A DNA stretch of 64,000 nucleotides, taken from the NCBI RefSeq assembly GCF_016924655.1, contig NZ_JAFFJU010000004.1, forward strand, positions 1 through 64,000, written 5' to 3'. A model generated the notes under the pieces. It was not told the DNA's origin. It ran no database searches and worked only from the letters and a program-made list of their open reading frames with translations. Position 1 is the stretch's first letter. Each line of letters begins with the position of its first letter. This document shows, in pieces, positions 8,223 through 17,693 of the stretch. The translations under genes and the position numbers were made by a program. Origin of the DNA: Sphingomonas arenae (GTDB lineage Bacteria > Pseudomonadota > Alphaproteobacteria > Sphingomonadales > Sphingomonadaceae).

Positions 8223-9439
8223 CGCGGCTCGCCCAGGTTCGTGCGCCGCTGAAAGATCTGCTCAAGTTGGACGGCCGACGCCCGAATATCGAATTCCTCG
8301 ATGACGTCCTTCTTGCCCTGCTCGGCGAAGCGGGCCCGCAAGGAGGAATCGTCCGAAACCCGCTCTAGGCGATGGAGCAACTCGTCCCAATGCGAAGGAG
8401 TGAATAGCAAACCATTCACATCATCGTGAACGAGCTCTGGAATGCCTGCGACCCGGCTGGCCACCACGGGAACGCCCATCGCCATGGCTTCCATCAGGAC
8501 CACGGGCAGCCCTTCCATGAAGCTGGGCAAGATCAGCACATCGGCGTTCGCGACCTCTTGCAGCGTGGCGTGTTCGGGAAGTCGGCCAAGGAAGGTGACT
8601 GCTTCCTCAAGCCCAAGAGCAGCCACTTGCCGTTCGAGTTCTGCCCGATCGGGTCCATCACCCACCAGATCGAGGCGTACGTTCGGCTGTGCCTGCCTCA
8701 GCTTGGCAAAAGCCTGGATCAGGCCGGTGTGGCCTTTTTCCGGAGACAAGCGACCGACGCAAATGAAGCGACGCCCATCGGCGGGCGCAATTGAGCGAGC
8801 CGGAAGGCGGTCCAGCTCGAGACCGCAACGCACGACCGTCAGCTTCTCCCATTCGCGCGGCGGGATCATGCGCATCGCCTGCGAACGTCCGAACCACGAC
8901 ACGCAAGCCACGAAGCTTGCGGCCTCGATCTTCTCCGGGAGCATCAGACCGGCTGGATAATCCAGCTCGGAGATGCCGTGCATGGTGAAGCTCCAGTTAA
9001 TGCGGAGGTGACTTGAAGCGAGCAAGCCAACCGTGGCGGCAGAGTTGGCGAAGTGATTGTGAAGGTGAGTGATGCCATCAGCCCGCAAGCGACGCGCAAG
9101 GAGGATGCTCTCCCCGAAGTGAGCGATGGCCAGCAGCATCGGCCGCAACCCGGGAGGACGATGGCGCAGGGCTCGGACGAACGTTCGAAAATAGCGCATG
9201 GGTTGCGTCACGAGCGTGTCGAAGTGCGCCGCCGCGAACTCGCCAAGGCCCCGGTTCAACACCGTGAAGGTGCTGTCATGCTCCTGTCGGTCCTCCTCGG
9301 CGACGAGTTCATCTGCGCCAGGCGCTCGGATGCTGTAGGTCCGGATGTCGACGCCTTGGTCCCGGAGCGCGGCAACCTCCCTCCGGATGAAGGTGTGGGA
9401 GGTCGCCGGATACTGGCTGGTCAGGTAGCCGATCCTCAT
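8219..9439 (-). CDS. Family 4 glycosyltransferase (WcaL/colanic acid-like)
   Basis: I chose the ATG at 9439, which overlaps the upstream stop as ATGA, over a longer frame with 56 low-quality N-terminal residues. The 406-residue protein starts MRIGYLTSQYPATSHTFIRR, typical of colanic acid and exopolysaccharide GT4 enzymes. It has the GT-B donor domain with VGRLSPEKGH and the EGLPVVLMEAMAMGVPVV segment containing the EX7E motif. It likely retains anomeric configuration when adding a sugar on the cytoplasmic side. It is coupled to both flanking glycosyltransferase genes. Confidence 0.9.
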   Translation of the reverse strand: MRIGYLTSQYPATSHTFIRREVAALRDQGVDIRTYSIRAPGADELVAEEDRQEHDSTFTVLNRGLGEFAAAHFDTLVTQPMRYFRTFVRALRHRPPGLRPMLLAIAHFGESILLARRLRADGITHLHNHFANSAATVGLLASSHLRINWSFTMHGISELDYPAGLMLPEKIEAASFVACVSWFGRSQAMRMIPPREWEKLTVVRCGLELDRLPARSIAPADGRRFICVGRLSPEKGHTGLIQAFAKLRQAQPNVRLDLVGDGPDRAELERQVAALGLEEAVTFLGRLPEHATLQEVANADVLILPSFMEGLPVVLMEAMAMGVPVVASRVAGIPELVHDDVNGLLFTPSHWDELLHRLERVSDDSSLRARFAEQGKKDVIEEFDIRASAVQLEQIFQRRTNLGEPR

Positions 9440-10440
9440 CGCGCAGCCTTGTATTCCAGCGCTCCGCTGCGCTCCCGCTGCAGGATGAAGCGAATGGCAC
9501 CGATCAATTCGGGCACCTTGGCGATCATCAGCAGGGCCGCGGATTGCCACGACCAGGCAGAAGAGGGGCCACGCCGCACCGCGATCCGGGCGATCTGCAG
9601 AGCCCACAGCAACACCGGAGCGAGCAGCAGGAGCGATTGGCTCGTGAGCAGGGCGAGGAGCACGCTAGCCAGCGGTATGCCCGCAACCCACAGGGCCGCG
9701 CTTTGCAGCTGCCGGCGATACAGCGGGGTTCCGGCCACGGTGGTGACCTGGTGAACCTGAGCATAGCCGAAGCCGCCGCGCAGGGCCCGCCGCCACCATT
9801 GGCCGAACCGGTGGATGGCGGCATCGTGCTCGGTCATGGGCGCATCGAGGCGCCAGACCTTCCAACCGGCACGGCGTAGTCGGCTGCAAAGCTCCGGCTC
9901 TTCGCCCGCACGCAGGTCGGCCCGAAAGCCGCCGACCTCCTGGAGTGCGCGAACACGCATCATGGCGTCACCCCCGCACGCTTCCGCTTCGCCCACAGGC
10001 GTGTTCCATTCATCGTCACAAAGATGATTATAGGCGGAAGCTAGGGGTGACTGTTCCCGGCGCCGGCCGCACACCGCCGCGACACTAGGGTTGGAGTCGA
10101 GGAATGCCAGTGCGGCACCGATCCACTGTGGATCGACAATGCAATCTCCATCCACAAACTGGACGAACTCGCATTCGGGGTGTCGCTCGAGAAGAACGGA
10201 CACTCCCTCCCGCCGCCCACGTGCGGCGGTGTGGGCCGCGCTGTCATCAAGCTCGATGACGAAGACGCCAAGCGTCCGGGCCACGTCCGGGCTTCCGTCA
10301 CTCGAACCGGAATCGGCGTAAACCACCTTGTTGGTGTGGGGAAGGATCGCCCGAAGGGCACGCTCCAGCCGAGTGCCCTCGTTCCGGCCGATGACCACGA
10401 CCCCTAATGTCCCGTTTCGGGCGTTTGTCGACATCGCCAT
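9436..10440 (-). CDS. Family 2 glycosyltransferase with C-terminal membrane segment
   Basis: The 334-residue product opens with LGVVVIGRNEGTRLERALRA, a GT2 nucleotide-sugar site, followed by ADSGSSDGS and VDGDCIVD (DxD-like). A GGDAMMRVRALQEVGGF acceptor-side motif and a GEEPELCSRLRRAGW catalytic-base region follow. One or two hydrophobic helices lie at about 245-285. It is first in a three-gene minus-strand glycosyltransferase unit and is divergent from the GT4 gene at 10549. Acceptor and sugar are unknown. Confidence 0.88.
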   Translation of the reverse strand: MAMSTNARNGTLGVVVIGRNEGTRLERALRAILPHTNKVVYADSGSSDGSPDVARTLGVFVIELDDSAAHTAARGRREGVSVLLERHPECEFVQFVDGDCIVDPQWIGAALAFLDSNPSVAAVCGRRREQSPLASAYNHLCDDEWNTPVGEAEACGGDAMMRVRALQEVGGFRADLRAGEEPELCSRLRRAGWKVWRLDAPMTEHDAAIHRFGQWWRRALRGGFGYAQVHQVTTVAGTPLYRRQLQSAALWVAGIPLASVLLALLTSQSLLLLAPVLLWALQIARIAVRRGPSSAWSWQSAALLMIAKVPELIGAIRFILQRERSGALEYKAAR

Positions 10441-10548
10441 TTCAGCGCGCGCCTAGCAGGCACTCGTCGAGCGGCCAAATCGTGCTAACGCGGCCGCGGA
10501 AGGGAAAAGCATATACATGTCCTGGATGGCGATACTTGGACGGATGAA

Positions 10549-11670
10549 GTGAAGATATTGTTTGCGCTGCCCGGCCTTCATCGCGTTGATCGAGGAGCGG
10601 AAATCTCCTTCATCGCCATTGCCTCGGAACTCGCGCGCTTGGGTGAGGAAGTCACGCTCATGGGTTCGGGCGAGCCGCGCGCGGGGCAGCCCTACCAATT
10701 TGTTCATGTCGGCGCGATGGAGCGTGAGCGCTTCGAGCGCTACCCCAAGCTGCCCCTGCTGCGCGGCGAAACGGCGTGGGAAGAGCTCACGTTCCTGCCG
10801 GGCCTGCTTAAGGCCTACCGTCCGGCGGACTATGACGTCACCCTGACCTGCAGCTATCCTTTCACCAATTGGGCGCTGCGCCGGGTCGGGAAGGGTGGCG
10901 CTCGCCCTCCGCACGTCTTCGTCACTCAGAACGGGGACTGGCCGGCCTACGATCAGCGCGCCGAATTCCGCTTCTTCGGCTGCGACGGACTGGTCTGCAT
11001 CAACCCCAATTACGAAGCCCGTAACCGGGAACGCTACCGCTGTGCACTGATCCCCAACGGCGTGGATCGCGACCGCTTCACGCCCGGGCGGCCGGAGCGC
11101 GAGCGCTTCGGTCTTGATCCCGCGAGGCCCGTGGTCCTGATGGTCAGCGCGATGATCGCGAGCAAGAACGTGGACCGGGGTATTGAAGCGGTCAGCCGGG
11201 TTCCCGACGCGCAGCTTGTCGTGGCGGGGGACGGCCCGCTTCGTGGAGCGCTGGAGGCGCAGGCGAGCCGCATGCTGCCCGGTCGCTTTCACCAGTTGCG
11301 TGTGGCACCTGAGGACATGCCTGCCCTTTATCGTTCGGCGGACGCGTTTCTGCACCTGTCTCGCGACGAGAGCTTCGGCAATGTCTACGTCGAGGCCCTT
11401 GCCTGTGGCACGCCGGTCGTCGCCTATGACCTACCGCGCACGCGCTGGATCGTCGGAGACGAAGCGTTCCTCTGCGATGGGGAGGATCCGGACCAGCTTG
11501 GCTGCACGATCACCGAAGCGCTGCGATGCGGCGACGAGCGAAGGCAGGCCCTTGTGCGGCGATCGGAGGCGTTTGCCTGGCCCGTAATCGGAAGGGCTTA
11601 CCGCGACTTTCTCGAACAGGTCGTTTCCGCAAAGCGCAACGCGACGGTTGACGCCCGTCCGGCAATCTGA
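10549..11670 (+). CDS. Family 4 glycosyltransferase
   Basis: The 373-residue GT-B protein starts at a GTG (MKILFALPGLHRVDRGAE). Its C-terminal domain contains VVLMVSAMIASKNVDRGIEA and the EX7E motif in DESFGNVYVEALACGTPVV. Family members transfer sugars from nucleotide or lipid-phosphate donors. It leads a plus-strand unit with the O-antigen ligase, the UDP-glucuronate decarboxylase and the acyltransferase. The specific sugar is unknown; the neighbouring UXS gene makes xylose a reasonable guess. Confidence 0.88.
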   Translation: MKILFALPGLHRVDRGAEISFIAIASELARLGEEVTLMGSGEPRAGQPYQFVHVGAMERERFERYPKLPLLRGETAWEELTFLPGLLKAYRPADYDVTLTCSYPFTNWALRRVGKGGARPPHVFVTQNGDWPAYDQRAEFRFFGCDGLVCINPNYEARNRERYRCALIPNGVDRDRFTPGRPERERFGLDPARPVVLMVSAMIASKNVDRGIEAVSRVPDAQLVVAGDGPLRGALEAQASRMLPGRFHQLRVAPEDMPALYRSADAFLHLSRDESFGNVYVEALACGTPVVAYDLPRTRWIVGDEAFLCDGEDPDQLGCTITEALRCGDERRQALVRRSEAFAWPVIGRAYRDFLEQVVSAKRNATVDARPAI

Positions 11671-11709
11671 CGATGCTCCCCTTGGCAAGTCGCGGAAGGT
11701 AGCCCGTCC

Positions 11710-13071
11710 TTGAAGTGGATCTTCATCTTATTCCTGCTTGGCTTCACGCCAGCGCTGGCGGCTTATCTGCGCGGCCAGCCCCGGTACTTGCCTCACGCCT
11801 GCTTCGCCATGGCCGGCATGCTCTTCTTCCTCGACCCGTATCTCTACGTTGCGCCCGTGTCCTGGCCGGCATGGCCTGGACCCGTCAAAGGCGTAGAGGT
11901 TTCCCTGATCGATGGTGTGGCGATCGCCATCATCGCGGCGACGCAGGGACGCGCCCGGACTCCGCTACTGCTGAAGATCGGCATCGCGATCTTCGGAACG
12001 GCGCTCGTGGTCTCCATATTCGCCGGCCAGCAGAAGTGGCCCAGCTTCTTCTACGCGTGGCAGGTGCTGCGCGCAGTCCTCGTATATGTGGCTGTTTCGC
12101 GCGCGGCCGCCGCGGATGAGCGCGTCCCGATCGCCATCCTGTCCGGCCTCGCGGTCGGGGTGTTCATCAATTGCCTGACCGCCGTTCAGCAGTTCCTCGG
12201 AGGTGACATCCAGGCGGGCGGTCGGATGGGTCACCAGAACCTGCTCGGGATGATGACGCACTTCGCTGTCATGCCGGCCTTCGCACTTCTGCTGGGCGGG
12301 CGTCGCACGCTGCTTGCTGCCGCCATCGTCGCTGCAGGGGCGGTTATCGCAATTGTCGGCGGGTCACGTGCGACCATCGGCCTGTTCGGCCTAGGACTCG
12401 TGGTCACGACCTTGCTGTCGATGCGCAACCACATGACGGGTCGCAAAGGCGTCTTTGCTGGCGTCGCGGTTGCCACACTCGTCCTGGCAGCGCCGGTGAT
12501 GATGTGGGCGGTCGATCGGCGTTCCGAGGCGTCCAAGGCATCCAGCAACCAGGAGCGTCAGGCCTTCATCAACGCCGCCAAGATGATGATCGCCGACCAT
12601 CCGTTGGGCGTTGGAGGCAACCAATATGTTCTGGTCGCAAACATCGGCGGCTATTCAGGGCGCGCGGGGGTGGCCTGGAACGCAGGCAATCGAGCAGCGC
12701 CCGTTCACAATCTTTATTATCTCACCACGGCCGAGCTGGGCTACCTTGGCCTTGCCGGGCTGCTCACCATCATCGTCGCATTGGTCCAGTACGGTCTCGC
12801 GTCCCTCCGACGCGTGTCGGGCGAGCGGGCGGATTTCGCGGTAGGAGCCACGGCTGTCATGATCGTGGTCGCCGCGCACTCCTACTATGAGTACATCACG
12901 GTCACCTTCTACGTTCAGTATCTGCTCGGCATGATGGCCGGGATCCTGGTCGGGGTGACCTCTGCGGTAACCGGACGGAAAGCCACTCCGGTCCATGCAC
13001 CATTAGTTCCGCCGGCAAGCAGGGACGTCACAGCGCCGCCGCCTGTCCCGGTGAACAGTCCGCTATACTAA
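11710..13071 (+). CDS. O-antigen ligase / exopolysaccharide polymerase family membrane protein
   Basis: The 453-residue protein has 10-12 hydrophobic helices and the Wzy_C/O-antigen ligase-like signature in its second half: [13 protein letters not shown] and, in the periplasmic loop, [10 protein letters not shown] followed by [19 protein letters not shown]. Such proteins polymerise or ligate lipid-linked oligosaccharides on the periplasmic face. The start is a TTG at 11710 with a gaagg ribosome site. It lies inside the plus-strand polysaccharide unit. Ligase and polymerase functions cannot be separated by sequence alone. Confidence 0.87.
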   Translation: MKWIFILFLLGFTPALAAYLRGQPRYLPHACFAMAGMLFFLDPYLYVAPVSWPAWPGPVKGVEVSLIDGVAIAIIAATQGRARTPLLLKIGIAIFGTALVVSIFAGQQKWPSFFYAWQVLRAVLVYVAVSRAAAADERVPIAILSGLAVGVFINCLTAVQQFLGGDIQAGGRMGHQNLLGMMTHFAVMPAFALLLGGRRTLLAAAIVAAGAVIAIVGGSRATIGLFGLGLVVTTLLSMRNHMTGRKGVFAGVAVATLVLAAPVMMWAVDRRSEASKASSNQERQAFINAAKMMIADHPLGVGGNQYVLVANIGGYSGRAGVAWNAGNRAAPVHNLYYLTTAELGYLGLAGLLTIIVALVQYGLASLRRVSGERADFAVGATAVMIVVAAHSYYEYITVTFYVQYLLGMMAGILVGVTSAVTGRKATPVHAPLVPPASRDVTAPPPVPVNSPLY

Positions 13072-13084
13072 GGGAAAGATCAGT

Positions 13085-14038
13085 ATGCCGCGCTTGTACG
13101 ACAGCCGGAAACGCGTGCTTGTCACGGGCGGGGCAGGGTTCCTCGGATCCCACCTGTGCGAACGGCTGATCGCCGCCGGGCACGACGTGCTGTGTGTCGA
13201 CAATCTCTTCACCGGCAGCCGACGCAACATCGCCCACCTCCTGCAGGAGCCGGGGTTCGAGTTCATGCGCCACGACGTCACCTTCCCGCTGTTCGTGGAA
13301 GTGGACGAAATCTACAATCTCGCGTGCCCCGCCTCGCCGGTGCACTACCAGCACGATCCGGTGGCGACGACGAAGACGAGCGTGCACGGCGCGATCAACA
13401 TGCTGGGCCTCGCCAAGCGCCTCAAGGCGAGGATCCTGCAGGCCTCGACCAGCGAAGTGTACGGCGATCCATCAGTCCATCCTCAGCCCGAGGACTACTG
13501 GGGGCACGTGAACCCCATTGGCATCCGGTCCTGTTATGACGAAGGCAAGCGCTGCGCCGAGACCCTGTTCTTCGACTATCACCGCCAGCACAATCTCAAG
13601 ATCAAGGTTGCGCGCATCTTCAATACCTATGGCCCGCGGATGCATCCCGCAGACGGCCGCGTCGTGTCCAACTTCATCGTTCAGGCCCTCCGGGGGGAGG
13701 ATATCACCCTCTACGGGGACGGGCAGCAGACCCGCAGCTTCTGCTATGTGGACGACCTGATCGAAGGGTTGATCCGACTGATGGACAGTGAGGATGGCGT
13801 GACGGGCCCGATCAACATCGGCAACCCGGCCGAATTCTCCATGCGGGAGCTTGCCGATCTCGTGCTCAGGCACACCGGGAGCAGTTCCACCATCCGCCAT
13901 GAACCCTTGCCGGCGGATGACCCCCGGCAGCGTCAGCCGGATATCCGACAGGCGCGCGAAATCCTTGGATGGCAGCCGCGGGTGCAGCTCGAGGAGGGGC
14001 TGGGCAGGACCATCGCCTACTTTCGGACGCTGCCATGA
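13085..14038 (+). CDS. uxs: UDP-glucuronate decarboxylase (UDP-xylose synthase)
   Basis: The 317-residue short-chain dehydrogenase/reductase has the NAD-binding motif [11 protein letters not shown] (13-23), the catalytic Thr/Ser region ASTSEVYGD (120-128), and Y151-DEG-K155. The patterns [12 protein letters not shown] and [18 protein letters not shown] are specific to the UXS subfamily, which converts UDP-glucuronate to UDP-xylose. This points to a pentose in the locus polysaccharide. The stop overlaps the acyltransferase start (ATGA, 14035-14038). Confidence 0.9.
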   Translation: MPRLYDSRKRVLVTGGAGFLGSHLCERLIAAGHDVLCVDNLFTGSRRNIAHLLQEPGFEFMRHDVTFPLFVEVDEIYNLACPASPVHYQHDPVATTKTSVHGAINMLGLAKRLKARILQASTSEVYGDPSVHPQPEDYWGHVNPIGIRSCYDEGKRCAETLFFDYHRQHNLKIKVARIFNTYGPRMHPADGRVVSNFIVQALRGEDITLYGDGQQTRSFCYVDDLIEGLIRLMDSEDGVTGPINIGNPAEFSMRELADLVLRHTGSSSTIRHEPLPADDPRQRQPDIRQAREILGWQPRVQLEEGLGRTIAYFRTLP

Positions 14039-15060
14039 CGTCGGCCAAATCCGCCCAGTCGGCCAGCGGCCGGCAGCGGATACCAGTGCTCGATGGCTGG
14101 CGGGCAGTCAGCATCCTCCTGGTGCTGGGTGCCCACCTCCTACCGCTCGGGCCCAAGGCGATGGAACTCAACTTCGCCGCGGGCGCCATGGGAATGGCGC
14201 TGTTCTTCACCCTGTCCGGGTTCCTGATCGTCAGCTTCCTTTCGGATGGCGCTCCGCTTGGTGCGTTCATGGCGAAACGTCTCGCCAGGATCGTGCCTCT
14301 GTGCTGGCTGGCCATCGCCGTGCTCGCGACCTGGCGAGTGTATGACGCTGACACTCTTGCGCGCAACCTGCTGTTCGTAGCCAACCTTCCGCCGGCGGAC
14401 CTGCTTCACGGCGGAGAGCATCTCTGGTCGCTGGGCGTCGAGATGCAATTCTACGTGCTGGCCGCCGCCCTTTGCCTTGTCCTCGGACGCAAAGGCCTGC
14501 TTGTGATACCGTTGCTGGCGCTGGCGGTCACAACGGCGCGGATTGCCGCGGGCGAAACCATCAGCATCGTCACCTGGCATAGAGTGGATGAGATCCTGGC
14601 TGGAGGAACCCTCGCGCTGATCGTGAGCGGCCGTTTAGGGGAGGGGGCGAGGGAATGGTTGATGAAGGTGCCGTTCTGGCCGGCGGTCTTATTCCTGCTG
14701 GTCGCCAGCCACCCGGCCTTTGGACCTCTGCAATATCTGAGGCCCTACGCAGCGGCGCTTCTGGTCGGCTCATCGCTAAGGGATGCACCCGTCTGGATCG
14801 AAGATTTCCTCACCTCCAGGCCGATGGCCTACATCGCTGAGGTCTCCTACGCGCTCTACGTCATCCACGGGGTGCTATCCGCGACCTGGCTCGGCGAGGG
14901 GAATCGCACGGAGAAGTATCTGAAGCGCCCGCTTCTCTTCGCGGCCACGTTCGCCCTGGCGCACCTGTCCACCTTCTACTTTGAGAAGCCGATCAATGGA
15001 GCGGTGCGGCGGACTAGGGGCGAGGGGATACCGCGAATCAAGAGTACCGGAGGATCATGA
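14035..15060 (+). CDS. Family 3 membrane acyltransferase (OafA/YrhL-like)
   Basis: I chose the ATG at 14035, overlapping the UXS stop; the frame is open further upstream but only inside UXS. The 341-residue polytopic protein has the N-terminal signature [19 protein letters not shown], whose His is the proposed catalytic residue, then FFTLSGFLI and [11 protein letters not shown]. These mark acyltransferase family 3, which moves acetyl or other acyl groups to sugars across the membrane. It is likely to decorate the polysaccharide made by the preceding genes. Its last 23 bases overlap a convergent protease gene. Confidence 0.9.
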   Translation: MTSAKSAQSASGRQRIPVLDGWRAVSILLVLGAHLLPLGPKAMELNFAAGAMGMALFFTLSGFLIVSFLSDGAPLGAFMAKRLARIVPLCWLAIAVLATWRVYDADTLARNLLFVANLPPADLLHGGEHLWSLGVEMQFYVLAAALCLVLGRKGLLVIPLLALAVTTARIAAGETISIVTWHRVDEILAGGTLALIVSGRLGEGAREWLMKVPFWPAVLFLLVASHPAFGPLQYLRPYAAALLVGSSLRDAPVWIEDFLTSRPMAYIAEVSYALYVIHGVLSATWLGEGNRTEKYLKRPLLFAATFALAHLSTFYFEKPINGAVRRTRGEGIPRIKSTGGS

Positions 15061-15496
15061 CGTCCTTCCGGATCACGATCTCGTCCAGCCGATCGAGGAA
15101 GGGCTGACCCAGCAGGGAGACGGATGCGCCCTGAACCACTGCGGCTTTGATGTCGGCCGGGGCAAAGCCCTGCAGGGCGACAGAGTCTGGGGTTACGAAG
15201 GTTCCCAGAACCATCCCGGATGGACCTTCCCCGATCGAGCGGAACTGCGTGGAATCAACCGTGATTCCGGCCTCGCGTGCATCCTCTTCGGTCAGGGCGA
15301 CGGCCCCGGCGCCGGTGTCAATGAGGAAGCGGATGGTGTGCCCGTTGACCGCGACATCCGCATAGAAGTGTCCGTCGGAAGAGCGCTCCAGAATGATTTC
15401 TTTGGTCGGAGCGGACGGACGAGCAGCGCCCCCTGACCAGACGAAGGCACCCACGGCGAGAAGAACAACGGCAAGGCCGGCGAGAAGCTTCTGCAT
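15038..15496 (-). CDS. Exported retropepsin-like aspartic protease
   Basis: The 152-residue protein has an N-terminal hydrophobic segment (3-20), then a single clan-AA retropepsin domain with the active-site triad D60-T-G62 in FLIDTGAGAV and a conserved LLGQPFLDRLDEIVI hydrophobic-Gly region near the C-terminus. Such one-domain proteases act as homodimers, probably in the periplasm here. Two further members occur at 27247-28418. It closes a minus-strand group of exported proteins and overlaps the acyltransferase 3' end by 23 bases. The substrate is unknown. Confidence 0.85.
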   Translation of the reverse strand: MQKLLAGLAVVLLAVGAFVWSGGAARPSAPTKEIILERSSDGHFYADVAVNGHTIRFLIDTGAGAVALTEEDAREAGITVDSTQFRSIGEGPSGMVLGTFVTPDSVALQGFAPADIKAAVVQGASVSLLGQPFLDRLDEIVIRKDVMILRYS

Positions 15497-15545
15497 AGTC
15501 CTGGTGCTAAGCCAGACAAGGTTACCAAGCGCTCAACCAGCACAA

Positions 15546-15583
15546 ACAAAAAGCGGCCCGGCACCCGAAGGGCCGGACCGCCT
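15546..15583 (-). terminator. Rho-independent terminator after the PEPxxWA-CTERM gene
   Basis: On the minus strand a GC-rich stem of about 12 pairs (arms GCGGTCCGGCCC and GGTGCCGGGCCGC, one bulge, TTCG tetraloop) is followed by TTTTTGTTTG. It starts 37 bases after the stop of the PEPxxWA-CTERM gene at 15620 and separates it from the retropepsin gene. Confidence 0.85.
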
Positions 15584-15619
15584 TTGATCAGTGCGCCAAG
15601 CGCGCTGAAGTCAGAAGAC

Positions 15620-16264
15620 TTAAGCGGCCTGCATCAGGTGAACCTGACGGCGGCGGCGCATCGAGAAACCGATGGCGCCAAATCCGAGCAGCATCATTGC
15701 CCAGGTGCCCGGCTCCGGAACTGCCGAGACGACACCGAGGTTGTCGACCTCGAGTGAGTTCTGTCCCGACAGAAGGCGCAGGCCCGTGATGAACACGCCG
15801 TCGCTGGTCGTGAACGTCAGGCGACCATTGGTGCGCGGCTCCGTCTGGTTACCGTCGGCCGTCCCGATGTTGATCAGGTCACTGCCCGTGTAATTGGCCG
15901 TGGTCCCGTCCGACAGGAAGAGAACAAAGGTGTTGTAGGCGTCGGCAGAACCATAATCGAGGCCGAGGGAGGAGAGGCCGCCTTCAAAGGTGAAGTTGGC
16001 GTTTCCGCCGCCCAGCACGCTCAGGTACGGATCGCCCTGTCCACCGACCGCCGGGTCAGCGCCGCTGCTGTTGGAGCCCGACTGGATGATGTAGCCGCTG
16101 CCCGTCACACCGCCGGTGCTGCCCGGGTCGAACGTTGCGTAGCTGACTTCGCCGGCCGACAGGCCGCCGTTGCCATCGTCAAAGGTGACATTAATTGCAG
16201 CGTTTGCCGCCGATCCGACCGTCAGCGCCGCGGCCGCGGCCATGGCGTAGCAGAACTTCTTCAT
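15620..16264 (-). CDS. PEPxxWA-CTERM surface protein
   Basis: The 214-residue protein has a signal peptide (about 1-22, MKKFCYAMAAAAALTVGSAA), a Gly/Ser/Thr/Asn-rich beta-type middle with very few charged residues, and a C-terminal sorting signal: VPEPGTWAMML, a hydrophobic helix, then RRRR. This is the sphingomonad PEPxxWA form of PEP-CTERM, presumably processed by the exosortase at 5390-6283. The role of the mature protein is unknown; related proteins are secreted or surface-attached with the exopolysaccharide. A terminator follows and a candidate stress promoter precedes it. Confidence 0.92.
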   Translation of the reverse strand: MKKFCYAMAAAAALTVGSAANAAINVTFDDGNGGLSAGEVSYATFDPGSTGGVTGSGYIIQSGSNSSGADPAVGGQGDPYLSVLGGGNANFTFEGGLSSLGLDYGSADAYNTFVLFLSDGTTANYTGSDLINIGTADGNQTEPRTNGRLTFTTSDGVFITGLRLLSGQNSLEVDNLGVVSAVPEPGTWAMMLLGFGAIGFSMRRRRQVHLMQAA

Positions 16265-16329
16265 GGAACTTAGCTCCCCGAAATGGCTGCCGGCCGCACC
16301 AATACCTTGGGCAACCCAGCAAGGTACTT

Positions 16330-16355
16330 AACCTTCTGGTAACCATTTCAGTTCC
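16330..16355 (-). promoter_or_regulatory. Candidate EcfG-like promoter for the PEPxxWA-CTERM gene
   Basis: The minus strand reads GGAAC (16355-16351), 17 bases, then GGTTAAG. The same layout, GGAAC-N17-GGTTAAG, precedes the hemerythrin gene at 44033. It differs from the strict consensus by G instead of C before GTT. The ATG is at 16264, about 60 bases further on. Confidence 0.4.
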
Positions 16356-16452
16356 GAGCACAGGAGCGAAAAGGATGCTCCGCTCGTCGCCTATTACGTT
16401 CGCCCTGTCGGTAATGTCATTAATTGTGTGCCAAATTGGGGCGCTTGTGCCT

Positions 16453-16980
16453 CTAGAAGGGGCGTGACCCAACAATATTTCCGGCGCTGGAGTAACGGCA
16501 GACAAGAACTTCTTCGCTCTCGCCAGCAGCAAGCGCACAGCCCACCTTGCCCGAAGTTCGCCACGCCAGCTGCGTGTAGTGGCTGACATCTGCCACCTGA
16601 CCGGTACGGCTGTTGTTCGGGAACACTCCGGGCTGGAAATGCTGCTTCTCCGCGATCCACAAGCCGACCATGTCCTCGGGCAAATAGTATCCCGGAGTGC
16701 CACCCCAGAGGTTCTCGCCCTGGATCGGAGCACCCGGTTCGTCCGGCGAATGCTCGAACCTTCCGCTTTCTGCGAGACGCGTCGCCCAGCGTCGAGCATC
16801 GATTGCGAGATCCGTGTCCCAGCTGAGCGGCTCTACCCCAATCGCGTCTCGCTCTCGGTTATGGGCGGCGAGGATCCGGTCATCGAAGCTGGTCCGGGGA
16901 CCGATGCTGCCAAGCAGAAACGGCGCCGCAAGGCACAACGCGATGACGCCAAGTGGCCGGAAAGTTGAGGGTCGATCCAT
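16453..16980 (-). CDS. Secreted CAP-domain (SCP/PR-1) protein
   Basis: The 175-residue protein has an N-terminal hydrophobic export segment (11-24) and one CAP domain: ILAAHNRERDAIGVEPL, then GENLWGG, HYTQLAWRTSGKVGC and CRYSSAGNIVG. The pattern matches the bacterial SCP-like extracellular family, whose cleft holds conserved His and Glu residues. Bacterial CAP proteins are extracytoplasmic and mostly of unknown function. The ribosome site sits in the loop of a 7-bp hairpin that touches the start codon (16980-16999). The next gene upstream encodes an L,D-transpeptidase. Confidence 0.88.
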   Translation of the reverse strand: MDRPSTFRPLGVIALCLAAPFLLGSIGPRTSFDDRILAAHNRERDAIGVEPLSWDTDLAIDARRWATRLAESGRFEHSPDEPGAPIQGENLWGGTPGYYLPEDMVGLWIAEKQHFQPGVFPNNSRTGQVADVSHYTQLAWRTSGKVGCALAAGESEEVLVCRYSSAGNIVGSRPF

Positions 16981-16999
16981 CGAAGCTTCTCCGCTTCGA
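16980..16999 (-). promoter_or_regulatory. Hairpin presenting the CAP gene ribosome binding site
   Basis: In the mRNA sense (minus strand) TCGAAGC and GCTTCGA form a 7-bp stem around the hexaloop GGAGAA, which is the Shine-Dalgarno sequence. The last A of the stem is the first base of the ATG at 16980. Melting or stabilising this small stem could tune translation, for example with temperature. Structure is inferred from pairing only. Confidence 0.4.
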
Positions 17000-17042
17000 C
17001 GGCTTGTGACGGCGCCGGGTAAGAAATTGGTTTACGTGAGCC

Positions 17043-17693
17043 TCAGCTGCGAGGAGCCGTCGTCCGGACGATGGTCACGACATCTCCAACCTTGGCTTGA
17101 GCGAACAGGTGGGCGGCGAAGCTCTTTGGAACGCCGACACAGCCGTGAGTTGCCGCACCCCAGCGCACATCGCTGCCGTGAATGGCCACTCCGTCGCCGG
17201 TCAGCCGCAACGTGTAAGGCATCGGCGCATCGTAAAGGCTGGACCGGTGATCCTTCCCTTTCCAGAGAATGGGGAAGCTCCCGAGCGGCGTTTCCTTTTC
17301 GTCGGCGCCATAGAGGACCACCGCCGTTCCGATCTCATGGCCGCCGCGAAAGACGGAGAGAATCTGGGTTCGAAGGTCCACCCGGACCTCGATCGGCCCC
17401 TTGGGAACACCTCCATCATTCCACAGGTAATCGCCGTACTGCATGCGAGCCGGAACCTTCAGCAGGGATTTCAGACCGACCGGGAATCCCTGCAGGGGTG
17501 TGGCTTCGCGTTGCTGCTCCTGCGTCAGGAACAGGCGGCTCGGATCGCTCGTCATTGCCGGCGGCGCCCCCTTCGCTCCGGCGGTCGAGGGATGAAGCTG
17601 CGTCTGGGGGGATTGCTCGACCGCAAACCACGCCATGACTGCAAGCAGGATAACGACGATACTGCCTGCTATCGGCAGGACAAAGCGCGTCAC
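17043..17693 (-). CDS. L,D-transpeptidase (YkuD domain)
   Basis: The 216-residue protein has an N-terminal membrane anchor (about 4-25) and a C-terminal YkuD domain with His172 in IHGSDVRWG and the active-site stretch H183-G-C185 in ATHGCVGV. The usual SHGCIR form is altered: the Arg after the Cys loop is Gly, so activity should be checked. L,D-transpeptidases crosslink peptidoglycan or attach proteins to it. The ATG overlaps the stop of the Gly/Pro-rich PEPxxWA-CTERM gene upstream (ATGA at 17690-17693), which suggests joint work at the cell surface. Confidence 0.87.
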   Translation of the reverse strand: MTRFVLPIAGSIVVILLAVMAWFAVEQSPQTQLHPSTAGAKGAPPAMTSDPSRLFLTQEQQREATPLQGFPVGLKSLLKVPARMQYGDYLWNDGGVPKGPIEVRVDLRTQILSVFRGGHEIGTAVVLYGADEKETPLGSFPILWKGKDHRSSLYDAPMPYTLRLTGDGVAIHGSDVRWGAATHGCVGVPKSFAAHLFAQAKVGDVVTIVRTTAPRS

